From the NCBI GenBank assembly GCA_009936695.1, contig JAACEA010000103.1:1-5581 (forward strand): a stretch of DNA of 5,581 nucleotides, read 5' to 3'. This DNA is from Planctomycetia bacterium (lineage in GTDB: Bacteria; Planctomycetota; Phycisphaerae; Phycisphaerales; SM1A02). Under the pieces are notes generated by a model that saw only the letters and a program-made list of their open reading frames with translations, made no database searches and was not told where the DNA came from. This document shows, one piece after another, positions 1 to 5,581 of the stretch. The position numbers and the translations under genes were made by a program. How positions within the stretch are numbered: the stretch's first letter is position 1; the number at the start of each line of letters is the position of its first letter.

Positions 1-2
1 AC

Positions 3-320
3 TCCGCCGGTCACAAGTTCTTCATCCTCCTCCCCGCCATCGGCGTGCTCGGGGCGATCTTCTGGTCCAACATCGCCCCCTGGGTGGCGGTTCCGACCAA
101 TGTGATCTGCGGACTCTTCCTGCCCGCGTCCTACCTCGGCTTCACCCTCCTGCAACGACGTCGCGAATACCTCGGTGAAGACACGCCGAAGAACCCGCTC
201 GCGACCTGGTGGATCGCCGGCATGCTGCTCGGCACCGCGGTGCTCACCGTGTTCCTCGCCACGGTGGTCGTCGAACAGGGACCGGGATTCATCGAACGAC
301 TGGTGGGAAGCGCCGGATGA
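3..320 (+). CDS. C-terminal part of a probable NRAMP-type divalent metal transporter (5' end outside window)
   Basis: Only the last 105 residues are visible; the frame is open to the left edge. The fragment is strongly hydrophobic, with three likely inner-membrane segments at about residues 6-21, 27-50 and 67-90 of the visible part. The second and third are separated by a basic then acidic loop (QRRREYLGEDTPKN). The pattern W-x-AVPT-x-V...LP-x-SY-x-GF-x-LLQ followed by a short polar loop and a last hydrophobic helix resembles the C-terminus of bacterial NRAMP-family (Mn/Fe/Mg proton symport) proteins as I remember them. The metal-binding helices (DPG and MPH motifs) lie upstream and cannot be checked, so the family call is tentative; another polytopic transporter is possible. 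Its TGA overlaps the ATG of the next gene (ATGA), implying co-transcription and coupled translation with the DUF993 gene. Confidence 0.55.
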   Translation, partial: SAGHKFFILLPAIGVLGAIFWSNIAPWVAVPTNVICGLFLPASYLGFTLLQRRREYLGEDTPKNPLATWWIAGMLLGTAVLTVFLATVVVEQGPGFIERLVGSAG

Positions 321-1558
321 GGATCGAAGTCGACCTGCCTCAGGGACCACTCGCGATCGACGACGATCCATGGCGAGCACTCCGGGACGGGGTCGACGCC
401 GACGCTCCGCTTCCGCGCCTGTGTTACGCGGCGGCGCATGTCGTCATGCAACCCGAATACGCGGCGGTTCAGCATGCCGTCACGTCACCCGGAACCGCCG
501 AGGCGATCGCGGCCCACGTCGACTGGGACGCGACGATGAACGTCAGGACGCGGATCGGCGCCACGGGGATGGGGATCGCCGAGGCGATGGACACCGCCCA
601 GCGGTTCGACCTGGGCTGGGACGCGGCGCGGGAACTCATCGAACGGACCGGACGACTCGGACTGCCCGGAGGCTTCTGCGCCGGCGCGAGCACCGATCAT
701 CTCTCCCGCGCGGACACCACCACCCGGATCGTCGACGGCGTCGTCGAACAGATCGAGACGATCCGAAATGCCGGCGGCGTCGCGGTGATCCTTCCCATGC
801 CGCGGCTGTGCGAACTCGGACTCGACGAGGACGGATTCGTCGCGGTCTACGGCGACATCGCCCGGGCCGCGGGCGAGGGCCCGCTGATCGTCCACTGGCT
901 CGGACCGATGTTCCTGGCCTCGCTCGAAGGCTACTTTCCGGGCGAGTCCTTCCTTCGAATCATGCGCAACGATCCGGACCGCTATCGGGCCGCCAAGTTG
1001 TCCATGCTCGATCACGAGCTCGAGGTGCGGCTGCGACGGGATCTCCTGCAACGCGACCAGATCATGCTGACCGGCGACGACTTCCACTTCGGTCGACTCA
1101 TCGCCGGAGAGGTCGAAGGAATCATGCCGGAGGAACGGATGGTCGAGTTCGACGGCCGGCTGGTTCCGATCGGCGACTTCAGTCACGCCCTGCTCGGGAT
1201 CTTCGATGCGATCGCCGTCCCCGCCGCCCTCGCCCTGCGTCGCCTCGCGGCCGGCGACCGGACCGCCTACGACGCGATCATGGATCCTTGCGAACGTCTC
1301 GGCCAGCGGATCTTCGAATCGCCGACGCACCAGTACAAGGTCGGACTGGCGTTCCTCGCGTGGTTGAACGGCCGTCAGGCGAACCCGATGCTGGTGAACC
1401 ACCTGGAATCGGCGCGCGATGCGGCGCACGTCGAGGACGTCGCGCGACTGGCCTCGGAGAGCGGCGCGATCGAAGACGCCGAAGTCGCCGCGACCCGACT
1501 CGCCGCGTGGTCCGCCGCGGTCCGCGACGGACACCTCGACGCCCTCACCCGGATGTGA
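317..1558 (+). CDS. DUF993 family protein (dihydrodipicolinate synthase-like TIM barrel), complete
   Basis: A 413-residue soluble protein with no signal peptide, so presumably cytoplasmic. It matches the DUF993 (PF06187) pattern as I know it: CYAAAHVV at 36-43, the D-W-DAT-M segment at 69-74, GMGIAEAMDTAQR at 84-96, a G-x-x-x-CGAG-like stretch here GGFCAGASTDHLS at 118-130, IVHWLGPMF at 191-199, AAKLSMLD at 225-232, LTGDDFHF at 251-258, SHALLGIFDAIA at 289-300 and KVGLAFLAWLNG at 341-352. Lys227 in AAKLSMLD occupies the place expected for a Schiff-base lysine of class I aldolase-type barrels; that role is inferred, not shown. The family has no established reaction to my knowledge; an aldolase or lyase acting on a keto or sugar acid is a guess. 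The reading frame stays open upstream to 209, but ATG 317 is preferred because it overlaps the preceding stop by ATGA and gives a family-typical N-terminus; the upstream Shine-Dalgarno is weak (GGGAAG at 305-310). Confidence 0.88.
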   Translation: MRIEVDLPQGPLAIDDDPWRALRDGVDADAPLPRLCYAAAHVVMQPEYAAVQHAVTSPGTAEAIAAHVDWDATMNVRTRIGATGMGIAEAMDTAQRFDLGWDAARELIERTGRLGLPGGFCAGASTDHLSRADTTTRIVDGVVEQIETIRNAGGVAVILPMPRLCELGLDEDGFVAVYGDIARAAGEGPLIVHWLGPMFLASLEGYFPGESFLRIMRNDPDRYRAAKLSMLDHELEVRLRRDLLQRDQIMLTGDDFHFGRLIAGEVEGIMPEERMVEFDGRLVPIGDFSHALLGIFDAIAVPAALALRRLAAGDRTAYDAIMDPCERLGQRIFESPTHQYKVGLAFLAWLNGRQANPMLVNHLESARDAAHVEDVARLASESGAIEDAEVAATRLAAWSAAVRDGHLDALTRM

Positions 1559-1586
1559 TTCCCGCGGGACGAGCGGCATCACACCC

Positions 1587-1602
1587 CGTGCGGATCCGCA
1601 CG
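1587..1602. promoter_or_regulatory. Perfect 16-bp palindrome upstream of the ThrE gene (operator or hairpin candidate)
   Basis: CGTGCGGATCCGCACG is an uninterrupted inverted repeat centred between 1594 and 1595, inside the 75-base gap between the DUF993 stop and the ThrE start, 31 bases before the ATG. As DNA it has the symmetry of a dimeric repressor site. As RNA it could form a 6-bp GC-rich stem with a GATC tetraloop, but no T-tract follows, so it is not a convincing intrinsic terminator. Smaller palindromes flank it (CCCGCGGG at 1561-1568, CCCCGGGG at 1608-1615). Function is unproven. Confidence 0.4.
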
Positions 1603-1620
1603 TGAAGCCCCGGGGGGCGG

Positions 1621-1626
1621 TAACCT
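1621..1626 (+). promoter_or_regulatory. Possible -10 element (TAACCT) for a leaderless or near-leaderless ThrE transcript
   Basis: TAACCT fits the TAnnnT core of a sigma-70-type -10 hexamer, and it is one of the few AT-containing stretches in the gap. Seven bases separate it from ATG 1634, which would put the transcription start on or next to the initiation codon. This fits the lack of a well-spaced Shine-Dalgarno: the only purine-rich run, GGGGGG at 1612-1617, is too far from the ATG. No recognisable -35 box sits 16-18 bases upstream; that position overlaps the right end of the 16-bp palindrome. Weak evidence from a single hexamer. Confidence 0.22.
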
Positions 1627-1633
1627 CGTCCGC

Positions 1634-2875
1634 ATGAACGAGACCTCCGAGGACGTCCCGGTCGAAGCCGCCGATCGCGGTGGCGTCGAACGACTTCTGG
1701 TCCGGGTCGCCGAAGCACTGCACGAGTCCGGGGCCCCGAGCTATCGCATCGAAGCCTCGGTCGCGGCCGTCGGCCGCCGCTTCGACATGGTGACCGCGGT
1801 CTTCGCGGTACCGACCGGCCTGACCCTCGGCCTCGGCCCGGTCGATCGCCAGAAGATGCGGATGATCAGGACGCGACCTCGGAGTCCGGCCCTGCAGCGG
1901 ATGCGACTGGTGGACATCGTGATCCGTGATCTGGTCTCCGGTGACTGCGATGCCGGAACCGGGGTCCGGCGGCTCGACGAGATCGCCGCGAGTCCGTCGC
2001 CCTGGGGACGACGGGCCACGCTCCTCGCCTTCATGCTGACCGGGGCGGGCGTGGCGATCCTTTCCGGAGGCACCATGTGGACCGCGCTGGCGGCATCGAT
2101 CGCCGCCGGTGGCGTCGCGCTGATCCTTCGCATCTTCGGAAGTTCGCCGCACCGCGCTCCGCTCGCGGACTTCGTCGCGGCGTTCGTCGCCGCCGTCCTG
2201 GCGAACGCCCTCGCGATCTGGTTCGGGTCCGATCCACGGTTGACGCTCATCGCCGCGATCATCGTCCTGGTGCCCGGACTCACGCTGACCATCGCGATGC
2301 GGGAACTCGCGATGGGTGAACTGACCGCGGGATCCGCCCGGTTGATGGGCGCCCTGACCACGTTCGTCGCGCTCGGCTTCGGCGCCGGACTCGGTGAGGG
2401 CGTCGGCGAACTGCTGTCGCCCGTCCAGGTGACCGAGGTGGCCACGGCCTCCCCCACGGTCTGGACCCTTCTTCCGGCGGTGGGTGCCGCTTCCATCGGC
2501 CTGATGATCCTCCTCGGCGAGATCCCGCGAATGACCCACTGGTTCCTCGCGGCCGTCCTCCTCGGCTGGGGGTCGATCCAGGTCGCGGCCCCCTTCGCCA
2601 GCCCCGAAGTGACCGCGGCGATCGCGGCCCTCGCGGTCGGGCTCGGAGGCAACCTCGCCAACCGCTTCCGAGGCGTGCCGACCGCGCTCGTCGCGGTTCC
2701 CGGGCTCATCGTCCTCGTGCCCGGCGCCCTCGGACTCACGGGATTTCGAAGTCTGATGTCCGATGATCCGATCACCGGTCTCAACACCATCATCGACGCG
2801 ATGCTGATCGGCGGCGGCCTCGTGGCCGGCCTCCTGGTCGCGGCGATGCTGCTTCCCCCGCGGACCGCGCTGTGA
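1634..2875 (+). CDS. Threonine/serine exporter family protein (ThrE, single-chain)
   Basis: A 413-residue inner-membrane protein with both halves of the ThrE family (PF06738 plus PF12821-like). Residues 1-125 are a soluble, presumably cytoplasmic domain with the family pattern: LLVRVAEALHESGAPSYRIE at 21-40 and F-AVPTGLTLGLG at 57-68. About ten membrane segments follow, near 128-145, 148-167, 174-197, 202-220, 235-256, 276-294, 300-320, 325-340, 347-368 and 386-407. The conserved V-PGLTLT-x-AMREL-x-x-GEL-x-x-GSARL stretch lies at 213-237 and the C-terminal VPGLIVLVPGALG at 355-367. Characterised relatives export threonine and serine using the proton gradient (C. glutamicum ThrE); E. coli splits the two halves into YjjP and YjjB, which export succinate, so the substrate here is not certain. 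It begins a new unit after a 75-base gap, with no strong Shine-Dalgarno. Its TGA overlaps the GTG of the MltA-like gene. Confidence 0.9.
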   Translation: MNETSEDVPVEAADRGGVERLLVRVAEALHESGAPSYRIEASVAAVGRRFDMVTAVFAVPTGLTLGLGPVDRQKMRMIRTRPRSPALQRMRLVDIVIRDLVSGDCDAGTGVRRLDEIAASPSPWGRRATLLAFMLTGAGVAILSGGTMWTALAASIAAGGVALILRIFGSSPHRAPLADFVAAFVAAVLANALAIWFGSDPRLTLIAAIIVLVPGLTLTIAMRELAMGELTAGSARLMGALTTFVALGFGAGLGEGVGELLSPVQVTEVATASPTVWTLLPAVGAASIGLMILLGEIPRMTHWFLAAVLLGWGSIQVAAPFASPEVTAAIAALAVGLGGNLANRFRGVPTALVAVPGLIVLVPGALGLTGFRSLMSDDPITGLNTIIDAMLIGGGLVAGLLVAAMLLPPRTAL

Positions 2876-3870
2876 CGATCCTCCTTCCCACGAAGTGGAC
2901 GCCGACGGCCCTCGCGATCCTCTTCCTGTCGACGCTCGTCGCCTGCACCACGACGACCGACTCCCGGAAGATCGCCGGGACCTCGCCCGCGAACACCCGC
3001 GTCGACGAGGCGATCGCGCTCGCGATCCCCGTGCTGGAGCGGACCGATCCGGACACCGCGGCCCGCTGGCGGGACTGGCTCGCGTGCCCGGCGACGACCC
3101 GATCGATCCGAGGCACCGACGACCGGCCGATGTCGCTTCAATCGGTGCCGGGGCCCTTCGAGGCCACGGCGTACGCGGCCCCGATCCTCGACGCGCGAAG
3201 ATCCCGCGACGAGACGCATCGCCACCCGATCCTCGGCGATCCATCGCACATCAAGGCGTCACACGCGCTCCCGATCCGCCGGGCGATCCCCGACGTCGTC
3301 GAGACGTCCGTGCCCGTGCTCGGCTGGGTCGCCGACGGACTCGACGCCTACCTCGCGGAGGTGAACGGCTCGACGGCGCTTCGGTTCCCCGACGGGACCA
3401 TCGAATGCCTCGCGTGGTCGCGGACCAACGAGCGCGAGTACACGAGCCTCGGCCGTCGCATGGTCGAAACCGGAATCGCCGACGAGGATTCCATCGATCT
3501 CGACGTGATCCGGGCTCGACACGCCGAAGATCCGGAGACGGTCGAGCGACTGATGCTCGACAACGATCGCGTGGTGTTCTTCGAGATCGTTCCCGCCTCG
3601 GCCTGGCCCCGTGCCTCCACCGGCGTCCGGCTCGTTCCCCGTCACGCGGTGGCCGTCGATCCCGAGGTGATTCCACTGGGAAGCGTGCTGGTCATCGAGG
3701 GCCCCGACCTGAGGCCGACCGTGGTCGTCGCCGTCGACATCGGCGGTGCGATTCGTGGTCGCCGCCTCGACCTCTACCTCGGCGCCGGTGACCAGGCGCT
3801 GCAGGAGGCGGGACGCCTGAAGACCGACCTCCGCGTCTCGATCCTCGAGCCCGCGCACCGGAACCGGTGA
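2872..3870 (+). CDS. MltA-family lytic murein transglycosylase, predicted lipoprotein
   Basis: A 332-residue protein starting at GTG, which overlaps the ThrE stop by GTGA. The N-terminus is a lipoprotein signal peptide: one Lys at 8, a hydrophobic core at 12-23 and the lipobox LVAC with acylated Cys25. MltA enzymes cleave the MurNAc-GlcNAc bond of peptidoglycan, forming 1,6-anhydroMurNAc, from the periplasmic face of the outer membrane. Family landmarks are visible: GPFEATAYAAPIL at 94-106 (the FTGYYEP-like region), REYTSLGRRMVETGI at 188-202, DPETVERLMLDNDRVVFFEI at 220-239 and the 3D/barwin-like end with AVDPEVIPLG at 261-270, DIGGAIRG at 289-296, LDLYLGAGDQA at 299-309 and EAGR at 312-315. 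Asp289 and Asp300 match the two aspartates of E. coli MltA around its catalytic Asp, the second being the likely acid/base. The middle part (about 105-180) is more divergent, and the usual QGSG stretch reads VNGS at 164-167. It is somewhat shorter than E. coli MltA (365). Confidence 0.88.
   Translation: MTILLPTKWTPTALAILFLSTLVACTTTTDSRKIAGTSPANTRVDEAIALAIPVLERTDPDTAARWRDWLACPATTRSIRGTDDRPMSLQSVPGPFEATAYAAPILDARRSRDETHRHPILGDPSHIKASHALPIRRAIPDVVETSVPVLGWVADGLDAYLAEVNGSTALRFPDGTIECLAWSRTNEREYTSLGRRMVETGIADEDSIDLDVIRARHAEDPETVERLMLDNDRVVFFEIVPASAWPRASTGVRLVPRHAVAVDPEVIPLGSVLVIEGPDLRPTVVVAVDIGGAIRGRRLDLYLGAGDQALQEAGRLKTDLRVSILEPAHRNR
3856..3869. terminator. Small inverted repeat at the convergent junction (weak terminator candidate)
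   Basis: CACCGG-AA-CCGGTG is a perfect 6-bp inverted repeat overlapping the MltA stop codon. As RNA it would give a 5-bp stem with a GAAC loop on the + strand. It lies where two converging units meet; the remaining gap (3871-3895) is only 25 bases and shows no better hairpin. There is no T-tract on either side, so intrinsic termination is doubtful, and the repeat may be chance in GC-rich coding DNA. Confidence 0.2.
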
Positions 3871-3895
3871 ACGCCCGAGGCGGCGCAGGGTCCGC

Positions 3896-5086
3896 TCAAC
3901 CGAGAATCAGTCGTTCGGCCCCGGACAGCATGGGGACCACCAGCCCACCGGCGATGAAGGCGAGGATCGCGGCGATCACGAGGACGAGCAGGACCTCGGT
4001 CGCGAGGATCAGCGGAACCCGCCCGGGTCCGCAGCCGATCAGGTGCATTGTCTCGATCTCGACGCTCCGCATGCGGATCGAGAGGGCGACCACCACCCCC
4101 ACGAGCAGGAGCGTCGCGAATCCGACCACCGCGAGAACGCCCATCAGGATCCGCCGGACCCGGAAGACCTCGACGAGGAGTCGGTCCACGATCGCCGCGG
4201 CATCGACGAGCTGGAGCGGAAGTCGACCGACATCCGCCCGGCCGAGCAGGATCGTCCCACCCTTCGCGTCCCTGGGAATCACGATCGCCGCGGTCACCGG
4301 CAGTTCCCCCGGTGGCGCATGGAAGTGGAAGCTCGAACGATTCTCATCCGTGATCTCCACGAACTCGCGGACCTTCGCGCTCGCGATGATGGCGTCGTCC
4401 TCGGTCCGGGCCATCACCAGCTCCGCATCGTCGGCTTCTTCGAGGTCGTCGTGGCCGTGGGCGAGACCACGGACGATCCAGGCGGTCGAGAGTCCCGTGA
4501 ACACCGCCTCGTCGTCCGGCCCCCCGCTTTCACCGAGCACCCCGACCACCTCCATGCGAAGCGGGTACGCCCCGGCGAGATCGAAGAACTCACGGGGTTC
4601 GGTGGTGATTCGATCGCCGACGACGACACCCTCGCGGGCGGCGACCGCCGCGCCGACCACGCATTCGCCCGCCGCGGCATGGGCTCGCCCCGCGACGCAA
4701 TCGAGGTTTCGGAAGTCGAGATAGCCGGGATCGGTGCCGACCAGCGGCACGTCGAGCACCCGGTCGCCGAGGACCAGGGGAAGAACCCGGGCGAGGTCGC
4801 CCTCGACCAGCGTCTCGATCTCCTCGGTTCGAAGCTCGCGATCGGGCGGCGATCTGAAGTAGAGCGCCGAGAGCACCAGATCGATGGGTGCGCCCGGAGC
4901 ACCGGCGACCAGCGGCGTCGCGGCGCCGCGGGCTCGCAGCGCTCGTTCTCCCGCCTGCACGAGGTTCTCCACCGCGATCGGCAGGAAGCCGACGATGAAC
5001 AACGCCGCGATCAGCAGCGCCGATCGCTGGCGATGATGCAGCAGATGCCGACGTGCGAGGAACATCGAGTGCCGGATCGCGTTCAC
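3896..5086 (-). CDS. FtsX/MacB-type ABC transporter permease with periplasmic core domain
   Basis: A 396-residue inner-membrane protein. Residues 1-22 are a basic, His-rich cytoplasmic lead, followed by membrane segment 1 (about 23-40), a periplasmic domain of about 270 residues resembling the MacB core, membrane segment 2 (about 313-336), a cytoplasmic coupling loop with the FtsX-domain pattern RSVEIETMHLIGCGPGR at 340-356, and a long membrane segment 3 (about 357-386). The core-domain signs are ECVVGAAVAAREGVVVGDRI at 141-160 and VVGVLGESGGPDDEAVFTGL at 180-199. Such permeases do not usually carry substrate through the membrane; they pass the ATPase stroke to periplasmic or outer-membrane partners (LolCDE, MacAB, DevBCA). 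The fourth membrane segment normal for the family is not evident. Cys130 and Cys142 could form a periplasmic disulfide, and 210-223 is acidic with two His. The GTG start overlaps the ATPase stop (GTGA) and has an excellent Shine-Dalgarno. Substrate unknown. Confidence 0.85.
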   Translation of the reverse strand: MNAIRHSMFLARRHLLHHRQRSALLIAALFIVGFLPIAVENLVQAGERALRARGAATPLVAGAPGAPIDLVLSALYFRSPPDRELRTEEIETLVEGDLARVLPLVLGDRVLDVPLVGTDPGYLDFRNLDCVAGRAHAAAGECVVGAAVAAREGVVVGDRITTEPREFFDLAGAYPLRMEVVGVLGESGGPDDEAVFTGLSTAWIVRGLAHGHDDLEEADDAELVMARTEDDAIIASAKVREFVEITDENRSSFHFHAPPGELPVTAAIVIPRDAKGGTILLGRADVGRLPLQLVDAAAIVDRLLVEVFRVRRILMGVLAVVGFATLLLVGVVVALSIRMRSVEIETMHLIGCGPGRVPLILATEVLLVLVIAAILAFIAGGLVVPMLSGAERLILG

Positions 5087-5580
5087 GCGGGCACCTCCGT
5101 CCCGAGATCGATCACACGGTCGAACGCGTCGAGCAGGTCGTGGTCATGGGTCACCGCGAGCAGCGCTGCATCACGGTCCCGGGCGGCGCCGAGGAGGGCC
5201 TCGAGAATGACCCGCTTGTTCGATGGATCGAGGTTGCCGGTGGGTTCGTCGGCGAGCACGAGTCCCGGATCGGTGGCGAGGGCCCGGGCGATCGCGGTTC
5301 GTTGTCGCTCACCGTGACTGAGCCGACCGATCGGACGCCGTCGAAGGTGCCCGATGCCGAGCCGCTCCAGCAGATCGAGGACCCGCGATCGAGCCGCGGC
5401 ATCGGCACGAAGGCCACCGAGCCGGAACGGCAGCATCGCGTTCTCCTCGACGTCGAGATGGTCGAGCAGGCGGAAGTCCTGGAAGACGAATCCGATCGAA
5501 CGGAGCCGAAGCGCCCGCATGGCGGCCTCGCCGAGTCCGGCCACGTCGACCCCGTCGAGCAGGACGGTCCCGGTGCGGGG
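5083..5580 (-). CDS. ABC transporter ATP-binding protein, LolD/MacB type (N-terminus outside window)
   Basis: 165 residues are visible; the frame is open to the right edge, and the P-loop (Walker A) and true start lie outside. Visible order, numbered from the first visible codon: G-x-VLLDGVDV at 4-13, the Q-loop in FVFQDFRLLD at 31-40 (Gln34), EENAMLPFRLGG at 45-56, the signature LSHGERQR at 87-94, Walker B LVLADE at 107-112 (Asp111, catalytic Glu112), the family-typical DEPTGNLD at 111-118, and the H-loop VTHD at 143-146 (His145). DEPTGNLD and FVFQ place it with the LolD/MacB/FtsE group, whose dimers sit on the cytoplasmic side of FtsX-like permeases and hydrolyse ATP to drive a mechanical stroke. 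The signature's second-position Gly is His (LSHGE for LSGGQ). The overlap with the permease gene confirms the partnership. The internal GTG at 5544 is within the domain and is not the start. All core motifs seen are intact, so it is likely active. Confidence 0.93.
   Translation of the reverse strand, partial: PRTGTVLLDGVDVAGLGEAAMRALRLRSIGFVFQDFRLLDHLDVEENAMLPFRLGGLRADAAARSRVLDLLERLGIGHLRRRPIGRLSHGERQRTAIARALATDPGLVLADEPTGNLDPSNKRVILEALLGAARDRDAALLAVTHDHDLLDAFDRVIDLGTEVPA
5093..5098 (-). promoter_or_regulatory. Strong Shine-Dalgarno for the ABC permease
   Basis: On the - strand GGAGGT lies six bases before the GTG start of the permease, inside the last codons of the ATPase gene. It is the best anti-16S match at any start in this window. 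It fixes the GTG at 5086-5084 as the start, in preference to the internal ATG at codon 8, and fits coupled translation with the ATPase. Confidence 0.7.
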
Positions 5581-5581
5581 C

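Noticed and set aside
209..316. Upstream extension of the DUF993 protein to an ATG at 209
   Set aside because: It would overlap the transporter gene by over 100 bases and adds a 36-residue Arg/His/Gly-rich leader unlike the family; the ATGA-overlapping start at 317 is better.
175..1605. A 476-codon + strand frame overlapping the DUF993 gene
   Set aside because: Extremely Arg-rich product without domain patterns; it is a shifted-frame shadow of the DUF993 gene.
1561..1618. CCCGCGGG and CCCCGGGG as additional operators or a terminator
   Set aside because: Eight-base GC palindromes are expected by chance at this composition, and no T-tract follows.
485..3244. A 919-codon open frame on the - strand, running antisense to the DUF993, ThrE and MltA genes
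   Set aside because: Its product is low-complexity Arg/Gly/Asp/Glu-rich with no recognisable domain, and it mirrors genes with clear family matches. Long antisense frames are normal in GC-rich DNA.
1741..3249. A 502-codon - strand frame opposite the ThrE gene
   Set aside because: Arg/Ala/Pro-rich shadow with no motif; the + strand frame has an unmistakable ThrE pattern.
4043..5317. A 424-codon + strand frame opposite the ABC permease
   Set aside because: Charged, His/Arg/Asp-rich product with no domain; the - strand reading gives membrane segments, FtsX-domain motifs, a strong Shine-Dalgarno and an overlap with the ATPase.
5083..5544. GTG at 5544 as the start of the ABC ATPase
   Set aside because: It would remove the P-loop side of the nucleotide-binding domain; the matching family sequence continues upstream to the window edge, so the gene is simply cut by the window.

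Overview
This 5,581-base window is very GC-rich, has almost no non-coding space, and holds six protein-coding genes, the first and last cut by the window edges. An MltA-type murein transglycosylase lipoprotein with a clear lipobox points to a diderm (Gram-negative) bacterium. The GC-rich, GATC-rich style and the look of the NRAMP-like and MacB-like proteins suggest a planctomycete (perhaps Phycisphaerae) or a similar marine or aquatic lineage. That taxonomic guess is inference only; no rRNA or marker gene is present.

Layout. On the + strand: (1) the last 105 residues of a polytopic membrane protein, probably an NRAMP-type divalent metal transporter; (2) overlapping it by ATGA, a complete DUF993 protein, a dihydrodipicolinate-synthase-like TIM barrel of unknown substrate; (3) a 75-base gap with a perfect 16-bp palindrome and a possible -10 element; (4) a single-chain ThrE-family threonine/serine exporter; (5) overlapping it by GTGA, an MltA-family lytic transglycosylase lipoprotein. 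A 25-base convergent junction follows. On the - strand, read from the right edge inward: (6) a LolD/MacB-type ABC ATPase lacking its N-terminus (Walker A is outside the window), overlapping by GTGA (7) a FtsX/MacB-type permease that ends after its third apparent membrane segment.

Working together. All three same-strand junctions that are not separated by the 75-base gap are 4-base stop/start overlaps, so the window reads as three two-gene translationally coupled units: transporter + DUF993 enzyme, amino-acid exporter + murein hydrolase, and ABC ATPase + permease. The last is an ordinary functional pair. The first two combine proteins with no textbook partnership and are the most interesting associations here. 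I see no RNA gene, mobile element, CRISPR array or clear sign of horizontal transfer, and no stretch over 300 bases lacks a gene. I did not find a clearly new biological system; the candidates for a second look are the two unusual gene pairings, the short permease and the palindrome upstream of the ThrE gene.
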